From: Adineta ricciae
Lineage: Eukaryota; Rotifera; Eurotatoria; Adinetida; Adinetidae
Assembly: GCA_905250025.1 (NCBI GenBank)
Contig: CAJNOJ010000083.1
Location: 248,001-312,000, forward strand
Direction of reading: 5' to 3'
DNA length: 64,000 bases
How positions within the stretch are numbered: the stretch's first letter is position 1; the number at the start of each line of letters is the position of its first letter. Positions 48,156 to 60,853 of the stretch are shown in pieces. Made by a program: the position numbers and the translations under genes. The notes under the pieces were generated by a model. It was not told where the DNA came from, did no database searches, and was given only the letters and a program-made list of their open reading frames with translations.

Positions 48156-49263
48156 ATTGAAATGAAAACGTACAAGGCATATACAGAGACGAAGGAAAGA
48201 GAATAAGACAGAGAGATAGTTCATGATTATTTTATGTGCCTCTAGACATCCGCATCTTCATTACCGTCTTAGATTTCACTAGTTCTTAGCTATTACTATT
48301 CATTTTTTGCCGCATTTTTATTACCAACATTTGCTCTGTCATTTTACACGTATTATCCTCAAAGCTATATTTGTTGATTATATCATATCTGTCGGCTAAT
48401 ATATATATTCTTTATATTTAATTCTTTCTCAACAGACATATGGTCACTGATTGCTTGTGGACATATCTTCTCAATTGGCGAAACCAATCGTACATAATGA
48501 GAATGTCCTTTATCCGCATACATATATCTGACAAAGCCGAAGACAATTCAATCGAAGAAAGGAAAACATGTGTTATCTCTGTCGAGCATAATGAATTTTT
48601 TGACGATGAAAAAAAAAATCGACGATGAGATATTCATTACTTGGACGTGCATGAGCGTAACTCGTAGATCAAGCAAAGTCAGTCCAACGACATTCAATTC
48701 AGTGATTATATCGAGAAGGAAGAACCTAGTGGATGTCAAAAAACAAATGATCAATTATCGAGCGAGAGCGAACGAGCTGTAGCGAACATACAAGTCTGCT
48801 TGCGCATTCGCTCGACTATCGACAAGAAAAAGAGAGGGAGAGGCGAGCAAGATAGAACAGATTTAGTCTCTTTTAGATGATGATGACGACGACGACAACA
48901 ACGCCATTGAGTAGTTCCGTATAAGATAGTTAAGATAGTATAGTCTAGATGATAAGACAACGAGAAGAAGGAAAGAAAAAGGATGTCAATACATGAGATG
49001 AGTTTGTCTTTCGATTAAAAACTGAAGAAAACGTGACGAGTTTGCTCCGAGAACAATCCGAACAGCTTCGCGATTCGAACAAATTAGCTGTTTGTCGACG
49101 TCTGAACGAGGCGATTGTGAATAAGCCTTTACCGGCGTTTTCTTTTTTTCGCCGCCTTCTCTGTTTGTTTATGTTTATCTATCATTCTCGTTTAATGCTC
49201 GATGTTTTTCTTTGTTAATTATATATCGTTCGTTTCTTTGTTTTTTAGCTTCAAAATCTAATC
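48156..49263. other. 5' flank of the GPR158-like gene
   Basis: About 1.1 kb, AT-rich, no supported gene. A TTTTTTAG just before the start codon at 49264 may be the acceptor of a 5' UTR intron. Confidence 0.5.
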
Positions 49264-52200
49264 ATGAAACCAAAAGAAGAATCAGATTATTTCTCCTCGT
49301 CATATCTTCAAGTTAAACCTAATTTCATGTTCAATTCAAAGTCCAAACAATCGTCAATATTTCATTTTCTATCAATCTATTTCTATCTAATTCTCTTTCT
49401 TCTCATATTTCTGCTAAGTTTTTTTATATTCTTTCATACGAAATCCTCCTCTCCAATCACAACTCATCATCAGCGTTTGAAGAGACAAACGTCACATGCA
49501 ATTGATAAACATCATAATACCGATATGTTACGTCAATTACTACAACGTTCGACGTCATCCGTATTACCTGATTGTACAATCAATATGGCCTCAGATGGTA
49601 TTTATCAAATACCATCAGATAATTCCTTGTCAGCATTGATTATACGTCTCGTTGAACGAACATTTCAAAGCGAACTCGTTGAAATCAAACGAACTGTTGA
49701 TAAAATTCGCATGAAATTCAATCAAACCGCGAGCTACTTCACTGATTACTCACTAGACAAGATTCGTGATGACTTTCGCACTGATCTGCGCATGTTATTA
49801 GCTAGTCGAAAATATTTTAATGAACTCGATATACGCACATTACCAAATGATAATGGGGGTTCCGATGTTTTGAAATATTCTCGTCCGACAACAGAATTAG
49901 GTTATGGTCTAGTCAATGAAGATCTAACTCGACAAGATACTATTTTGCAAACGTTTACTATGACAAATGTTCGTGAAACCTTAAAATATGATTCCCAACG
50001 TCTTCTAACCAATCATCTTTGGTGGATAGGACCTGTCCTATGTGAGAAAAATCCCAATGAAACATATCTCATGGCAAATATTCATTCTCTTACCAATGGG
50101 TATGTGACTAGAATTGATAGGATGAGATTTCGACAGCTCGAATTTCTTCTAGATATTTTCTTATCGCTTATTTCAATATATCATCCGTTGATATCAATCA
50201 ATGTGAGACAAGTGATGTACCATTTGGTGGCACGCATAAATGTCCATTGGATATGGAGGTAAAACTGAAAACTTCTTCTAATCGATCATGCACACGATGA
50301 ACTTTCGCTTAGTGTATACATCAACCTGGTCAAGGGTTTACCTTAGGTGCCTATAAATGTTTCTGTCAAGGTCCATATAATAATCTATCCAAGACAATTG
50401 AGGGTCAACATTTGGAATGGAACGAAACAATACAAGATAATCCTTTAGGACAAACTGGCAATACATGTAAATGTAATCCACAATCATGTTTAGTTAAATA
50501 TAATCGATTTTTACGTACGATAATTATTATAATTCAATCAGCATTCATTGTTTTTGTTGCTATACTCGCTGGCATTGTTTTTCGAAAACGTAAAATTAAA
50601 ATCATCAAACATTCAATGTGGATTCTGTTAGAATTAGTTCTCTTCGGCGCAGCGTTACTCTACGCTTCAGTAAGAGACAACGAAGTTCTTTCGCGTGTCC
50701 TTCTAGTTTATTTTTCCTTTGTTCTTTAGGTTATTGTTGATAGTCTTGGCCCGTATGGAATCGTTTGTTTAATAATGCCATGGTATGTGAGAAAGAACGA
50801 TCTCCTAGTGAGAAAGATAAATGATAGTTATTAGAAAAGAAGAAGAAGAAGTCTTTTCTCGTGTGAAAAACGTTTAACTGCATTGAAGAAGAAGAGAAAA
50901 AAAATCGAGAAGGTCGTACGATCTATTAATCATCCAATCGAGTGAAAACCATCATCATCTACATTATAAGTAGGAAATCAATTTTCTTAGCCACTAAATA
51001 ATTTCGAAATATATCTTATGGCAAGGAAAAGATCATCGCTTGAATAAATTCTTAACGATTAGTAATAGCATTTCGATTAGTTTTTTTGTCAATGGACGCC
51101 GATGATTTATTCTCGAAATTCTCTCTGTAGGCTCCGTGAACTTGGCTTTACAATTGTTTATGGCACATTAATTTTACGTATTTACAAGTGAGTTTCACGG
51201 CACGGTTCTTTTCTCAATTGATCTCTCTGGCTACTTTGATTTAGAATGCTGGCTGAATTTCAATCTCGAAAAGCACATTGTGTTCAAGTCAAAGAGAAAG
51301 ATATTTTGCGCATATTATTTTTCATTTCAATCTCGATTATGGGTTATTTACTCGGATGGACATTTGTTAATATTGATCATGCCAATGAGAATCTGCCCTT
51401 GCGGGAATATTTGCTTGGACATGGTTCTACCTTTCGAAATAAACGAAACTTTCAAACATGTCGACCACGTTCGTGGGATTATCTTGCGCAAATAGGTTTG
51501 TTGACTAAACAATCGTACATATAATTAGCAATGTTTGTTTCTTTTTAGCGGAATTTATTTTCCTTTGTGTGGGTATCCGTTTTATCTATAGTACTCGTAC
51601 AGCACCGTGTGAATACCATGAGCGTAAATTAATTACTATTGTTGTTGTTTGTGAAATGCTTTTCTCGACATTACTCCACACTATTAAGTAAGTAAACAAA
51701 AGAGATAATTGATATTTGAAGAATCTAGCATTGTTTTGTTTATTCTAGAGATTGTCTATGGGCATCGATCGATCCGGATACATTTCTTATATTATCCTTC
51801 TTTCGATGTCATTTAACCGTTACATGTATGGTTTTATTTATTTTTTGTACTAAAGTAAGCGAAGCGAATGGGGAGGTGTGGCGTAATGGTTGAATTCTGT
51901 TTGATTTAGTTGTGCTTCATGTTTCGAAAGGCAACGGAAGAATATACTTCTCGAGATCGTTTCCGTTCATTGCCCGATGGAGTAGAGCCAGGTGATATCG
52001 TCGCTAAATTACAATCCAACGGGGATATTGAATTTGGAGAATTGAATATACGAGATATGGATCCGGAAGAAATTCGAGTAGGAGCTTTTCTGTTTGTTTG
52101 AGCGTTTTTCAAATATTTTTTTCTTATTTTCAGGCGGAATTAAAACGTTTGTATTCATCGTTACATGTGTTAAAAACGAAAACAATGCGTAAAGACAATC

Positions 52201-52520
52201 CACATTTGACAAAACGACATGGACAACGACGGAAAAATCGACGATTTTCCATGCAAGCATTTCAACGTCATGGCGGAACGAACTCAGGTGGTGTTGGAGG
52301 CGCGATAAGCAACATTCTAAGCGGTGGAGGAGACAAACATGATCATGATCCAACGAAAACTCCCGAAGATAGTACTGGCAGTCATAATGAAACGACACAT
52401 TTCGGTGGCATGAGTATTTATCGTACAAGTATCGACGATGGGGAGGAAATGCGTGGACGAGCTTATTCGGATGTGGCCACGGCTTCACCAGCAGCTGGCC
52501 AACGAGTTACATTCAAATAG
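49264..52520 (+). CDS. GPR158/GPR179-like class C orphan receptor
   Basis: Ten exons: 49264-50099, 50153-50258, 50313-50669, 50730-50782, 51131-51187, 51245-51495, 51549-51687, 51749-51854, 51910-52077, 52134-52520; 819 aa, all phases consistent. A hydrophobic signal or anchor lies at residues 31-57, then a large extracellular region that includes a cysteine-rich part (FGGTHKCPL, FTLGAYKCFC) equivalent to the segment before the membrane in GPR158. Seven membrane segments begin at FLRTIIIII. Family signatures: VIKHS-like KIIKHSMWILLELVLFG, LGFTIVYGTLILRIYK, WDYLAQIAEF, and the C-terminal helix MDPEEIRAELKRLYSSL with NPHLTKRHGQRRKNRR. In vertebrates GPR158 binds RGS7-Gbeta5 and senses glycine through a Cache domain; whether this protein does so is unknown. 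Intron 4 (348 nt) is unusually long for this window. Confidence 0.88.
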
Positions 52521-52855
52521 AATCCTTCTCTCTCTCTCTGTTTGTTTGTTTGTTTTTCTTCTTTCTCTTTAACGGTGATGAATTCCATTGTTTTTTTTCT
52601 CTGTGTGTAGATGTGTCCGATAACATAATTTGTCTCTCGGTTTTCTTCTTCTTTTTTTCTCTTCATTTCGCATTGTGTGTTCTGAAAAAATCAACTCATA
52701 ATAAAACATAGACATGGATCAATAGATCGAATTATACTCGTTTCTTTCTCTGCATCTTGCCTTGACTCATCTACTAGAGCTTCACTTCACTGACATTCTC
52801 TCGATTGTTACAAATAACGATCTCTTCACATTTGTGAGTTGTGATAAGAAGAAAC
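52521..52855. other. 3' UTR of receptor gene and short intergenic gap
   Basis: CT-rich and GTTT-repeat DNA with AATAAA near 52701. The next gene begins about 335 nt after the receptor stop. Confidence 0.5.
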
Positions 52856-54916
52856 ATGCTGAATGATCGATATAATCAAAGACGGTGTACTTATGAAGAG
52901 AACTTCCGAGCGCTGGAAAATCTGATGAAACAAAATAGTTACACGAAGGTCAAAGACAGGTAAGGAACAGAAAGTGATGATTGATTTGGGATATTGTGTG
53001 CAAATGAATTAGAAATGAAATAAATGACTTCTGTCCGCAAAATGAGGAACCGTCGGTAAGTCTTTCGTCATCATACTATCCCGTTTGTTCATATTCTGAT
53101 TTGACAGTATATGCCTAACGGATCTCGTCGTTCAAACATAAATTCGTATCGAAATACGCTGGTATGAGACTTGTCGAGATGATTGAATGTTTTGCATGAT
53201 TTTCTTCAGACGAAAAATCGTGAAATCGCTAAACTAAAAGCGATTATTTATCAAAAAGACAACGAATTTCTTGCTTTAGCCACAACACATAAAAATGCTC
53301 TGTTGAAAGTAACGAAATCTTCTTTCTCGATTCAGAGACAACGTGATTCTCCTTAATAGATCGAAGAACGAATGGAATGTGAACGAAAGGCTTGGAATGA
53401 ACATAAAGAACTTCGTTTATCCGACGAACGCGCAAAGTTTGAAGAGGAAAAAGCCTTTCTCATACAAGATTTTCAATACAAATTGCATATTGAACGCGAA
53501 CGTTGCCAACAGCTGGAGCTGGTAACCCTTTCGAACGTGAAATCCGTCGGAAGACACTATCGCTTTATTTTCCAGCAATTGAAAGAAAGCGATCGTGAAC
53601 GTACCAACGCGATTTATCGGATTAAAGTACAATATCGACAGGAATACGAAAATGAAATCATACGCTTGAACGAACAGTATCAAACGGTATGTAAGAGAAG
53701 AAAGTTACAGAGATGAAATTGAATATTCCTTCGGGTTTGACGATTGGATTGAATAAGTTTATCATTGAATGACTTTGTTTGATTTGATTGTTTTGTTTAA
53801 GATGTACAAGATGCTAAGTACGATCTTTTGACCTTGTTTTCAAATATCTTGTTGAGATTGAACATTGATAATTAACCTTGTTGACAACGTTATGCAAACA
53901 CTTTTTCAATGTTTTCTTTAGGAGAAAAATATGGAGTTGACTCGTTTGCAAGAACGTGTTCAGGAATTAGAACAAACAGTAAATCACTTATCGGATGTTT
54001 ATAATGATTCAAATACCGTTCGTCGACAATTATATAATAGTTTGGATATAGCTGAAAAAACATGCGTGCGTTCGATAAACGATGCGATCAAAACATTACT
54101 TTTGACGATGAATCGACCCTCGCATGTTTATACAGCAATTCCGTATGAAGAGAGTTGATCTTGTTCGATATAGTGATGGTTTGTTTAGGAACGTGTCATC
54201 GTTTATCTACGACGAAACTGCTCTTTTCGAACGAAAACCAACGCGAATACTTCTGGTATATTGCCAAATTGCTTTAATCTCTCACAGATATTCTTGTCTC
54301 GAATAGAAATATCTGCTCAGAACTGTCGAAGAAATCCGTGATCACGTTAGTAAACAACGAGTCACAGTTGAAAATCAAACCATGCTCTTAGAAAAGCCGA
54401 AAATCTGCACGGATCGAAGACTTCGATCGTTCGATGAAAACAGTTGTCAGGATCAAACCAATAGCTACTCGAAATCTTCAAAAGTAAAACCAATGAGTTT
54501 CCGTGTCATCTCCGCATCATCGTTTGACCCATGTTTAGGATAATAGTGTTCATCCTACATCTCAAACATCGACTCGACCAAGTCATACAGTTGATAGTTT
54601 GCTGCAAAAGTTAGAAGATCATATCGGCTTGGAATTGAATCGGTATATTGAAGTTATGTTAGGTAAAATTTTTCTCTCTACGGTCTATCATTTCAGTTTA
54701 TCCAAACAGCGAGCGACGCCGAGTCTTCATATTGACGAACCGGAAAAGATTGACTGTGAATTTAATTCTGAAAATGAGATAAATCAAGATAAACTTATTC
54801 GACATTTACAAAATCGTATCAACGATTTACGCAGCGATAATATGCGATTACGAGATAATCAACATTCGAAATCGATTTCTTCATCATACGACGAAGCAAA
54901 ACCGTCAATACATTGA
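52856..54916 (+). CDS. Coiled-coil protein, unidentified (centrosomal/cytoskeletal type?)
   Basis: Ten exons: 52856-52959, 53013-53055, 53108-53161, 53210-53308, 53360-53521, 53576-53686, 53922-54142, 54189-54255, 54307-54483, 54539-54916; 471 aa, each junction GT-AG and in phase. After a polar N-terminus, about residues 70-260 are strongly helical and charged with heptad-like spacing (NREIAKLKAIIYQKDNEF, ERTNAIYRIKVQYRQEYENE, ERVQELEQTVNHL), then a less ordered basic part, and a last short coil near the C-terminus (LIRHLQNRINDLRSDNMRL). Such proteins are often centrosomal or ciliary, but I see no family-specific motif. A 33-nt GT...CAG segment near 54663-54696 is too short to be an intron and stays in frame. 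Confidence 0.7.
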
Positions 54917-55467
54917 CAAATACTTTCCAAGTTTGGTTTTTTTTAATGTTTAGCATGATGATTAACGGTTGTGATAAACAAAACAATAATATTCTTTTTC
55001 TTCATTGTATCATCGAAGTATTTTGTTAGTTTTCAACGGAAAATCCATTTAGAAGTAATATACATAAGATGTATTGCATGAAAGTTATTTCACGCTTTGC
55101 TTCTATCCGTACGTATCAACTGTAATAGAGAATGCGCATAACTCGAACGTCCATTTTGACATTCTCATCTACACATTAAAAATAACCTACTCTTTTAAAA
55201 GTACATGCTCGGTTATTTTTAGAGAGTTCATTGACTCATTCGACTTTGTTCCTCGAGAGTATTAACGACATATGTGTCGCTAAATGTCCGGCTTCTCTAG
55301 ACATGACCGGACGCGTGACAGTCGTATCTATTCATCGAAATATTGATACAAAAGAATTATAGTATTCATTAAGAGAATTAAAGAATGTCATTTGATTCCG
55401 ATGCCACAGCTGCTCCTTTGTTTCTTATGGTCTTATTTACACCTTATGTGATCAAACTGAAACCGTG
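54917..55467. other. Intergenic gap
   Basis: About 550 nt, AT-rich. An open frame from 55385 runs into the next gene, but its first part lies upstream of the TATA box and is not expected to be transcribed. Confidence 0.5.
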
Positions 55468-55475
55468 TATATATA
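55468..55475 (+). promoter_or_regulatory. TATA box of the small secreted-protein gene
   Basis: TATATATA followed by GAGCG, 53 nt before the ATG at 55529. It predicts transcription starting near 55500 and a very short 5' UTR. This favours the ATG at 55529 over the in-frame one at 55385. Confidence 0.6.
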
Positions 55476-55528
55476 GAGCGTATCTGTTCGTGTGTCGGTT
55501 TTATTTATTTTCATTTGTTAGACGAGCG

Positions 55529-55810
55529 ATGCGTTTCACGACAATCTTGATCTGCGCTTTAGTGTGCATTTTCGTTACATCAGTCAAAGCTGATGATGTT
55601 GCTTCTTCTTCGGACAATGCTGCTGATGTTCCTACTACCGAACCTGCCGCTACTCAAGAATCAGCACCTGTACCTGAGCCGGCTCCTGCTGTCGAATCTG
55701 GAACTGTCCAAGAACCAGAAACTACCTCGGCTCCGGTTGCAGATTCAAATGCAAGCGCTGTACCAGGTGATGGTGATGCTCAACAGCAACCAGTGTCAAG
55801 CAATCAATAA
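55529..55810 (+). CDS. Small secreted acidic Pro/Ala/Glu-rich protein
   Basis: A single exon encoding 93 aa. Residues 1-21 form a textbook signal peptide (MRFTTILICALVCIFV, cleavage after VKA). The mature part is disordered and acidic: Ala, Pro, Glu, Ser and Thr dominate, with EP-type steps (PVPEPAPAVE, VQEPETTS), no cysteine and a Gln-rich end. I recognise no family. The TATA box, short leader, lack of introns and AATAAA overlapping the stop suggest a compact, strongly expressed gene. It could be a mucin-like or matrix secretion; it has no enzyme-like features. Because it is low complexity, homology would be hard to establish. Confidence 0.7.
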   Translation: MRFTTILICALVCIFVTSVKADDVASSSDNAADVPTTEPAATQESAPVPEPAPAVESGTVQEPETTSAPVADSNASAVPGDGDAQQQPVSSNQ

Positions 55811-58800
55811 ATTCATATTATGAAACATCTTTTTAAACTCGACAAGAAACTTTTCCATTTTTCTCTTGCCATACTAATAAAAAAAGGGAATAAGCAAGAT
55901 ATCATTGTTTAGTTCAAGATCGTTATTATTCAAAGCATCTCTGAGATGTTTTCGCTACCCACAAGTAGATGACATGGCTGAAAGGAATTGTGCTCTCGTT
56001 TATAACACGAATAAAGACTGTTAATCGTCGGCAAACACAGTTTTATTCTTCTCATTTGTCATTTTTCACTGTCAAAAGCCTGTAATCGATAAAACAAGAT
56101 CTTTTAACACGTTCCAGACTGCAAATGGCGAAATAACCTACAAGAAGTAATTTTTCATTGTTGACATAGAAAAATCTCTTATTCATTTCTTTATATTCCG
56201 ATAATTCGAGGTTGATCTCGGTTTGATCTAATTATATCAGAAAAATAGATTCGTATGTCTTCGTGGAACGACTTTGTTTATCTCTTCAAGACAATTATCA
56301 CTTAAAAGCTCTTTCACATTATTGTCGATTTACATTCTTGGCTCACGCACGAATTCTGAAATCTCTGTCAAAAAAGAAAGCTGAACTTCACGTGCAGATT
56401 ATTCCATCGGATACGAAACGAAAACATGTGATATTTGATATATTTTGATGCACTATCTGGCAAGAAAGAAAGTGAAGCACAGTGTGCGGCAAGATTTCGT
56501 CGCATTGATCAGCCTCAATTCCTCGTCAAACCTCCGTCCAAAAGAAGAAAATCGATTTGTGACAAAGATTAACGAGGTGTTGAAGACCCATCAGGTAAAG
56601 ACAATCATTAATGTCCATGTGTATACATAGATGCGTGCAAAAACAATTTCAATAGTCCATAGCGAAAAAAAAACTCGGATTGCTAGGAAACACAATAAAT
56701 AGAATCCATACGAACAATAATAATAATTATGATGATTGAAATATAATTCTGCGAAATAAAACAAAGGAAGAAACAAAACCATCTGACCTTACTTGACATT
56801 TCCATTCAGATGTATAACTTACTGCTCATATGTCGACGAATTGTACATCAAGTAAGCATGAGAAGAGAAAAACGAGAGAGAAAGAAAGAAAGAAACTGTT
56901 GTTGATGAATGAACGACTATGTACGTTCATATATATATATCTATACTAGAAGAAACGAACAAAAATAGTCGACGAGTGCATACATATATCCATACACACA
57001 CTTGCACATGGAGTATTATCATTTGAGTCGACTGACTCATACGTGCATGGAGAAGAGAAGAGTTCAACCTTGTCGAATAAAGAGAGTATGCATGTATAGA
57101 AAGAAAGAGGAAAAAATGAGTTTTAATTGCAGTTCGAGGCCGCGAGCGTAGACAAGATGAGTAGATGTATGCGTGTGTGTGTCATCAGCGAAATTCGTTT
57201 TCCTGATTTATGCCAACGATCGAATCCGATCGCAGATATTTGGTTTTACCACTCAAGAAGAGCTCACATAACTAACCATCCACGACATAGATATTTACTC
57301 GACTAGAAAAAAATACTTTTGACTTCATAGACGACTACCACTCTTCTTATTAATTGCCTTTTTCAATAGTTTCTTTTCTATATATACACAATGATATGTA
57401 TATATATATGAGAAGAGAAGAGAGCTTTCTTTTTTTCTCGTTTTTTGCTTAAACACACTTATCGAATAGAAACTATCAAGACAAATAAGGGAGCGATCAG
57501 ATTCATTTCTACCTCGTTGAATATACTCTAACAGCAGGATACAATATTACCGACACCCACTATTCTATGTTCGCATGTCACTTATCTAATAAAAAAACGA
57601 CAATGTCGACAACACAACGTGTGATCGACGCGAGCACACACACACATATATATATACGAATCTAACGACGAATGATGATGGTAAAGAATAAAAAATGTGC
57701 TTGCTTGCTTCCTTTTAGTCTCTTGAGATGAACTCTCATTTGTTTCCGATCGTTGCCGACCGTTATTTCTTTTGCTTGACTATTACTGAAACAAAAAAAG
57801 AGGATATAACTCTCGTTGATCTTTAGTTAACATTCTTTACCTTTTCTTTGTGGTCTTCATCATTAGTTGAAAAGATGGTCGTTACAAACATTTCTCTCTG
57901 AGTAGCAGTGATTCCATCACTTCATACTAGTGTCTTTAATCAACTCGGTAGCACGAGAATATAGTACGGGAGCGAGAGAAAGCAATTTCGATGGATGTGA
58001 TATTACTTTGCCTTGTTGTTGCTAGTCGGTCGTTTTTTTCTCCCGTTCTTCTCCTTTTTCTCTGCTTCTACATATGCAACAGATGGTAGAGTAGTAAAGG
58101 GGAAAAAAAACGAAGACAGACGAGAACGTTTGTCAAGCACAAAAAATGAGAGAGACACAGAGGAAAAGAAAATAGTGTGCCGTGGACATTCGCATCTATG
58201 TATGTACTAGAAAAAACGCTTTTGCTTCTCTTTTTCTCTCGTTCGTTTTTTTTACCAATTTTTATCCGTTCTCTCTTGTCTGTCGAGTGTTCGTCGGTAT
58301 TAGGACCACAATATTTTTTGTCTATTCCGTGTCTCATTTCTTTTTTTTTTCATTGCCTCGTAGAAAAGAACGATGAAGAAGCTATACAATGATGCGAAAT
58401 GCTGATGTGTCTATGTGCGTGTGTGTGCGTTGATAGATTATATTTTCTATCTATCTATGAAGCTGCTGATGAGAACGCAGAAAATGCATTGCCGGGCTAT
58501 TTCGACTCGAGCTGTTTTCTTCTTTCTCTATCTCCCCCTCTCTCTCTCTCTTTTTTGCTGCTATCGAGAACTCTTTTTCGCTCGGCAACCTTGAACAAAG
58601 AAAAAAAGTTAGCGGGTATAACATAGATAGATGATTGGATGAATGGAACCGCAAGTAATGAACATGAAGACAAGGAAAAAAAGATCGAGAAACATCTTCC
58701 GTTCTCGAGTATGAGAAGAGAGGCACAATTTAATAGAAATTGTGGACAAGTAAATTATGGTGTGTGTGTGTGGAAGAAAAGATACAAACTGATTGACATC

Positions 58801-60179
58801 GAATAGGAACAAAGCAAGATGTTTTTCCGCAAAATTTACGTGCCATGTTCTTAAATGTAAATGAATAGTAGACAAGAGGAAGAGCGGGAGAGACAGAGAG
58901 GGAAAATCGCAGTTGTCATTCATCAATATTTGATCATCATTCTTTCCGAACTAACTGCAGGAAACATCGACATCAATGCATTGAATGATGATAAATATTT
59001 TCCTGCAGAACTCTCTGTCTTCTCTTTTTTTTCATATGACTACTAAACTAACAAAGAACAATTTATCTTTCTCCTCCTCTTCTCCCCCTTATTCATCTCA
59101 TCGGAGGGAAAAATGTTAATTCTTTATTATTTAGTCAGCACATTCACTGATTCGATTGAAGAAGAAGCCAAGGGAGAGAGAGAGAAAGACAGTTGAAGAC
59201 GACACTAATGCAAAATAAATCCAATCGTCGTCTCTTTCTTCTCCAATATTATCTATATGCAAATGAATAACAAGTTTCAAGCAAATTGTTTCCTTTGAAA
59301 AAGTTCATCAACAGTCGCAGACATTCATCATTCATTAGAAGAAATTTTCCGAATATATATATTCTAATGCAAATAAAGAATTTATTGGCAATTTCGATAG
59401 GCAGATTGTTTCATCTCACATCTGCTAACGATTCATTGACATCTTAACATCTAAGGCATGCTTTAATGAGTCATAATTAAGAAGATCTTCCATCTTATCA
59501 TTGATCGAAAGGACTTCCACGTGCTCGTCTATGTCTCGAGGATATTGATGCTTATCAAGATGAAATCGAACTGAAAATAAAAAAGTATATAGTCACATTG
59601 ATTGTGTCGTTCTACTACTCACGGAAATTTGCATTCCTTTTCTACGACGCGTACGTGTAGTAAAAGACAACGCATAGAAGGTGTTAGTATTTTACCGTAC
59701 CACGTTCTATTCAATTGGTGCCCTGAAACCAATTGGATTTTTTTTTTCTAAAAATGATTCATATTTAGTTGTAGTCAAATGATTTATTCATTTATGAGTA
59801 GCGTAAAATAGTACGTCATATCAATTGCTAGCACTGTTTCCGTCTGGTACCCTTTTCGGTAGGTTTTATTTGATGATAGGTGTATTGATTCGCTACTTGT
59901 TATGTATATACAGACACGATTGTATTTATTCAAGGTAACGTGACGTTTTGTCGTTGCTCAGAGTAAGAAGAAAGAGATATACACACTTACTTGTTGATCA
60001 CTGTACTCCGATGAACAATGATTTTGTACTGTTTGAATCGTTCGTTCGATCGATCGGCAGTTATTTGACAAATAAACTCATGTTCTATTGATTTTTGTTA
60101 AAAGAATGATACGCGACTATATCAAAACGATGATTTACGCTATTCGTTTGTAGATTTACATTCCAGAAATACTTGCACT
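55811..60179. other. 4.4 kb gene-poor, simple-repeat-rich region
   Basis: No supported gene. Around 56240-56600 several overlapping frames are open on the + strand (for example KKKAELHVQIIPSDTKRK and a frame reading GKKESEAQCAARFRR), but they do not join by splice sites into one protein and may be gene remnants. The rest resembles 458-6457: GA/CT tracts, TATATA stretches (about 56930, 57405, 57640) and (CA)n. Function unknown. Confidence 0.5.
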
Positions 60180-60853
60180 ATGTCAAGTGAGGCACGACCT
60201 TTGCGAATTACATGCCAAATAAATTATCTTCGGACATTACCTGGTATATTAAAAATCATTCAATTCGTAAATAGCATCGATTCGTTTCTTTTTTGCGTCT
60301 TATATGTTTACTTTAGGCATGCGATATCCTTTCCATTATCTTAGGTGCTGCTGCACCAACACTCACTTACACTGGTCACAAAGGATTCTTTGTTTTTGTT
60401 GCTATCTTAGCAACTGTCGGAACAGCATTTCTGTTAGTGTTGTCTTTGATTAATCTTCAAGCTGTTTGTATACCTGAACGTTGGCCTATGATCGTAAATT
60501 TATCTTGTTTTATCCATAAACAAATGTATGACGATCATTTTTTTTTCAATTTCATCGTAGGAAATGTTCTGGTGTGGCTTTATTGCACTGCTCTACTTTA
60601 TTGCGAGTATTGTTATAGCAACAATTGCGTCAAATAGTGGCGTTTTTGGAGCTGCAGCGGTATAGCAATGAGACAAATCACTGAATAAATATTTGTTGAT
60701 CTTATTTCGTAGTTTTTCGGTTTCGCAGCTTTCATTGCTTATCTTGCTGATGGACTGAATCGATTTCGGCTGATGCGCACTGGTCTACGTGGTCAACATA
60801 CCGAAACAACCACGACGACGACAACAGTCACGCGACAGGAACCCACTTATTAA
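60180..60853 (+). CDS. MARVEL-domain four-pass membrane protein (CMTM/plasmolipin type)
   Basis: Four exons (60180-60266, 60317-60493, 60561-60659, 60713-60853) give 167 aa, all phase 0. After a short N-terminus (MSSEARPLRITCQINYL) come four hydrophobic segments: ACDILSIILGAAAP, FFVFVAILATVGTAFLLVL, MFWCGFIALLYFIASIVI and FFGFAAFIAYLADG. They are separated by short loops, as in MARVEL proteins of tight junctions and membrane traffic. The cytoplasmic tail has a run of seven threonines and ends in QEPTY. The protein is close to CMTM/plasmolipin length (about 160-200). The exact subfamily cannot be told by eye. Confidence 0.82.

Noticed and set aside
55385-55528. N-terminal extension of the small secreted protein
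   Set aside because: The upstream ATG precedes the TATA box; starting at 55529 gives a proper signal peptide.
58013-58926. Multiple Phe/Ser/Leu-rich frames on both strands
   Set aside because: Pyrimidine-tract artefacts with no splice-supported continuation.
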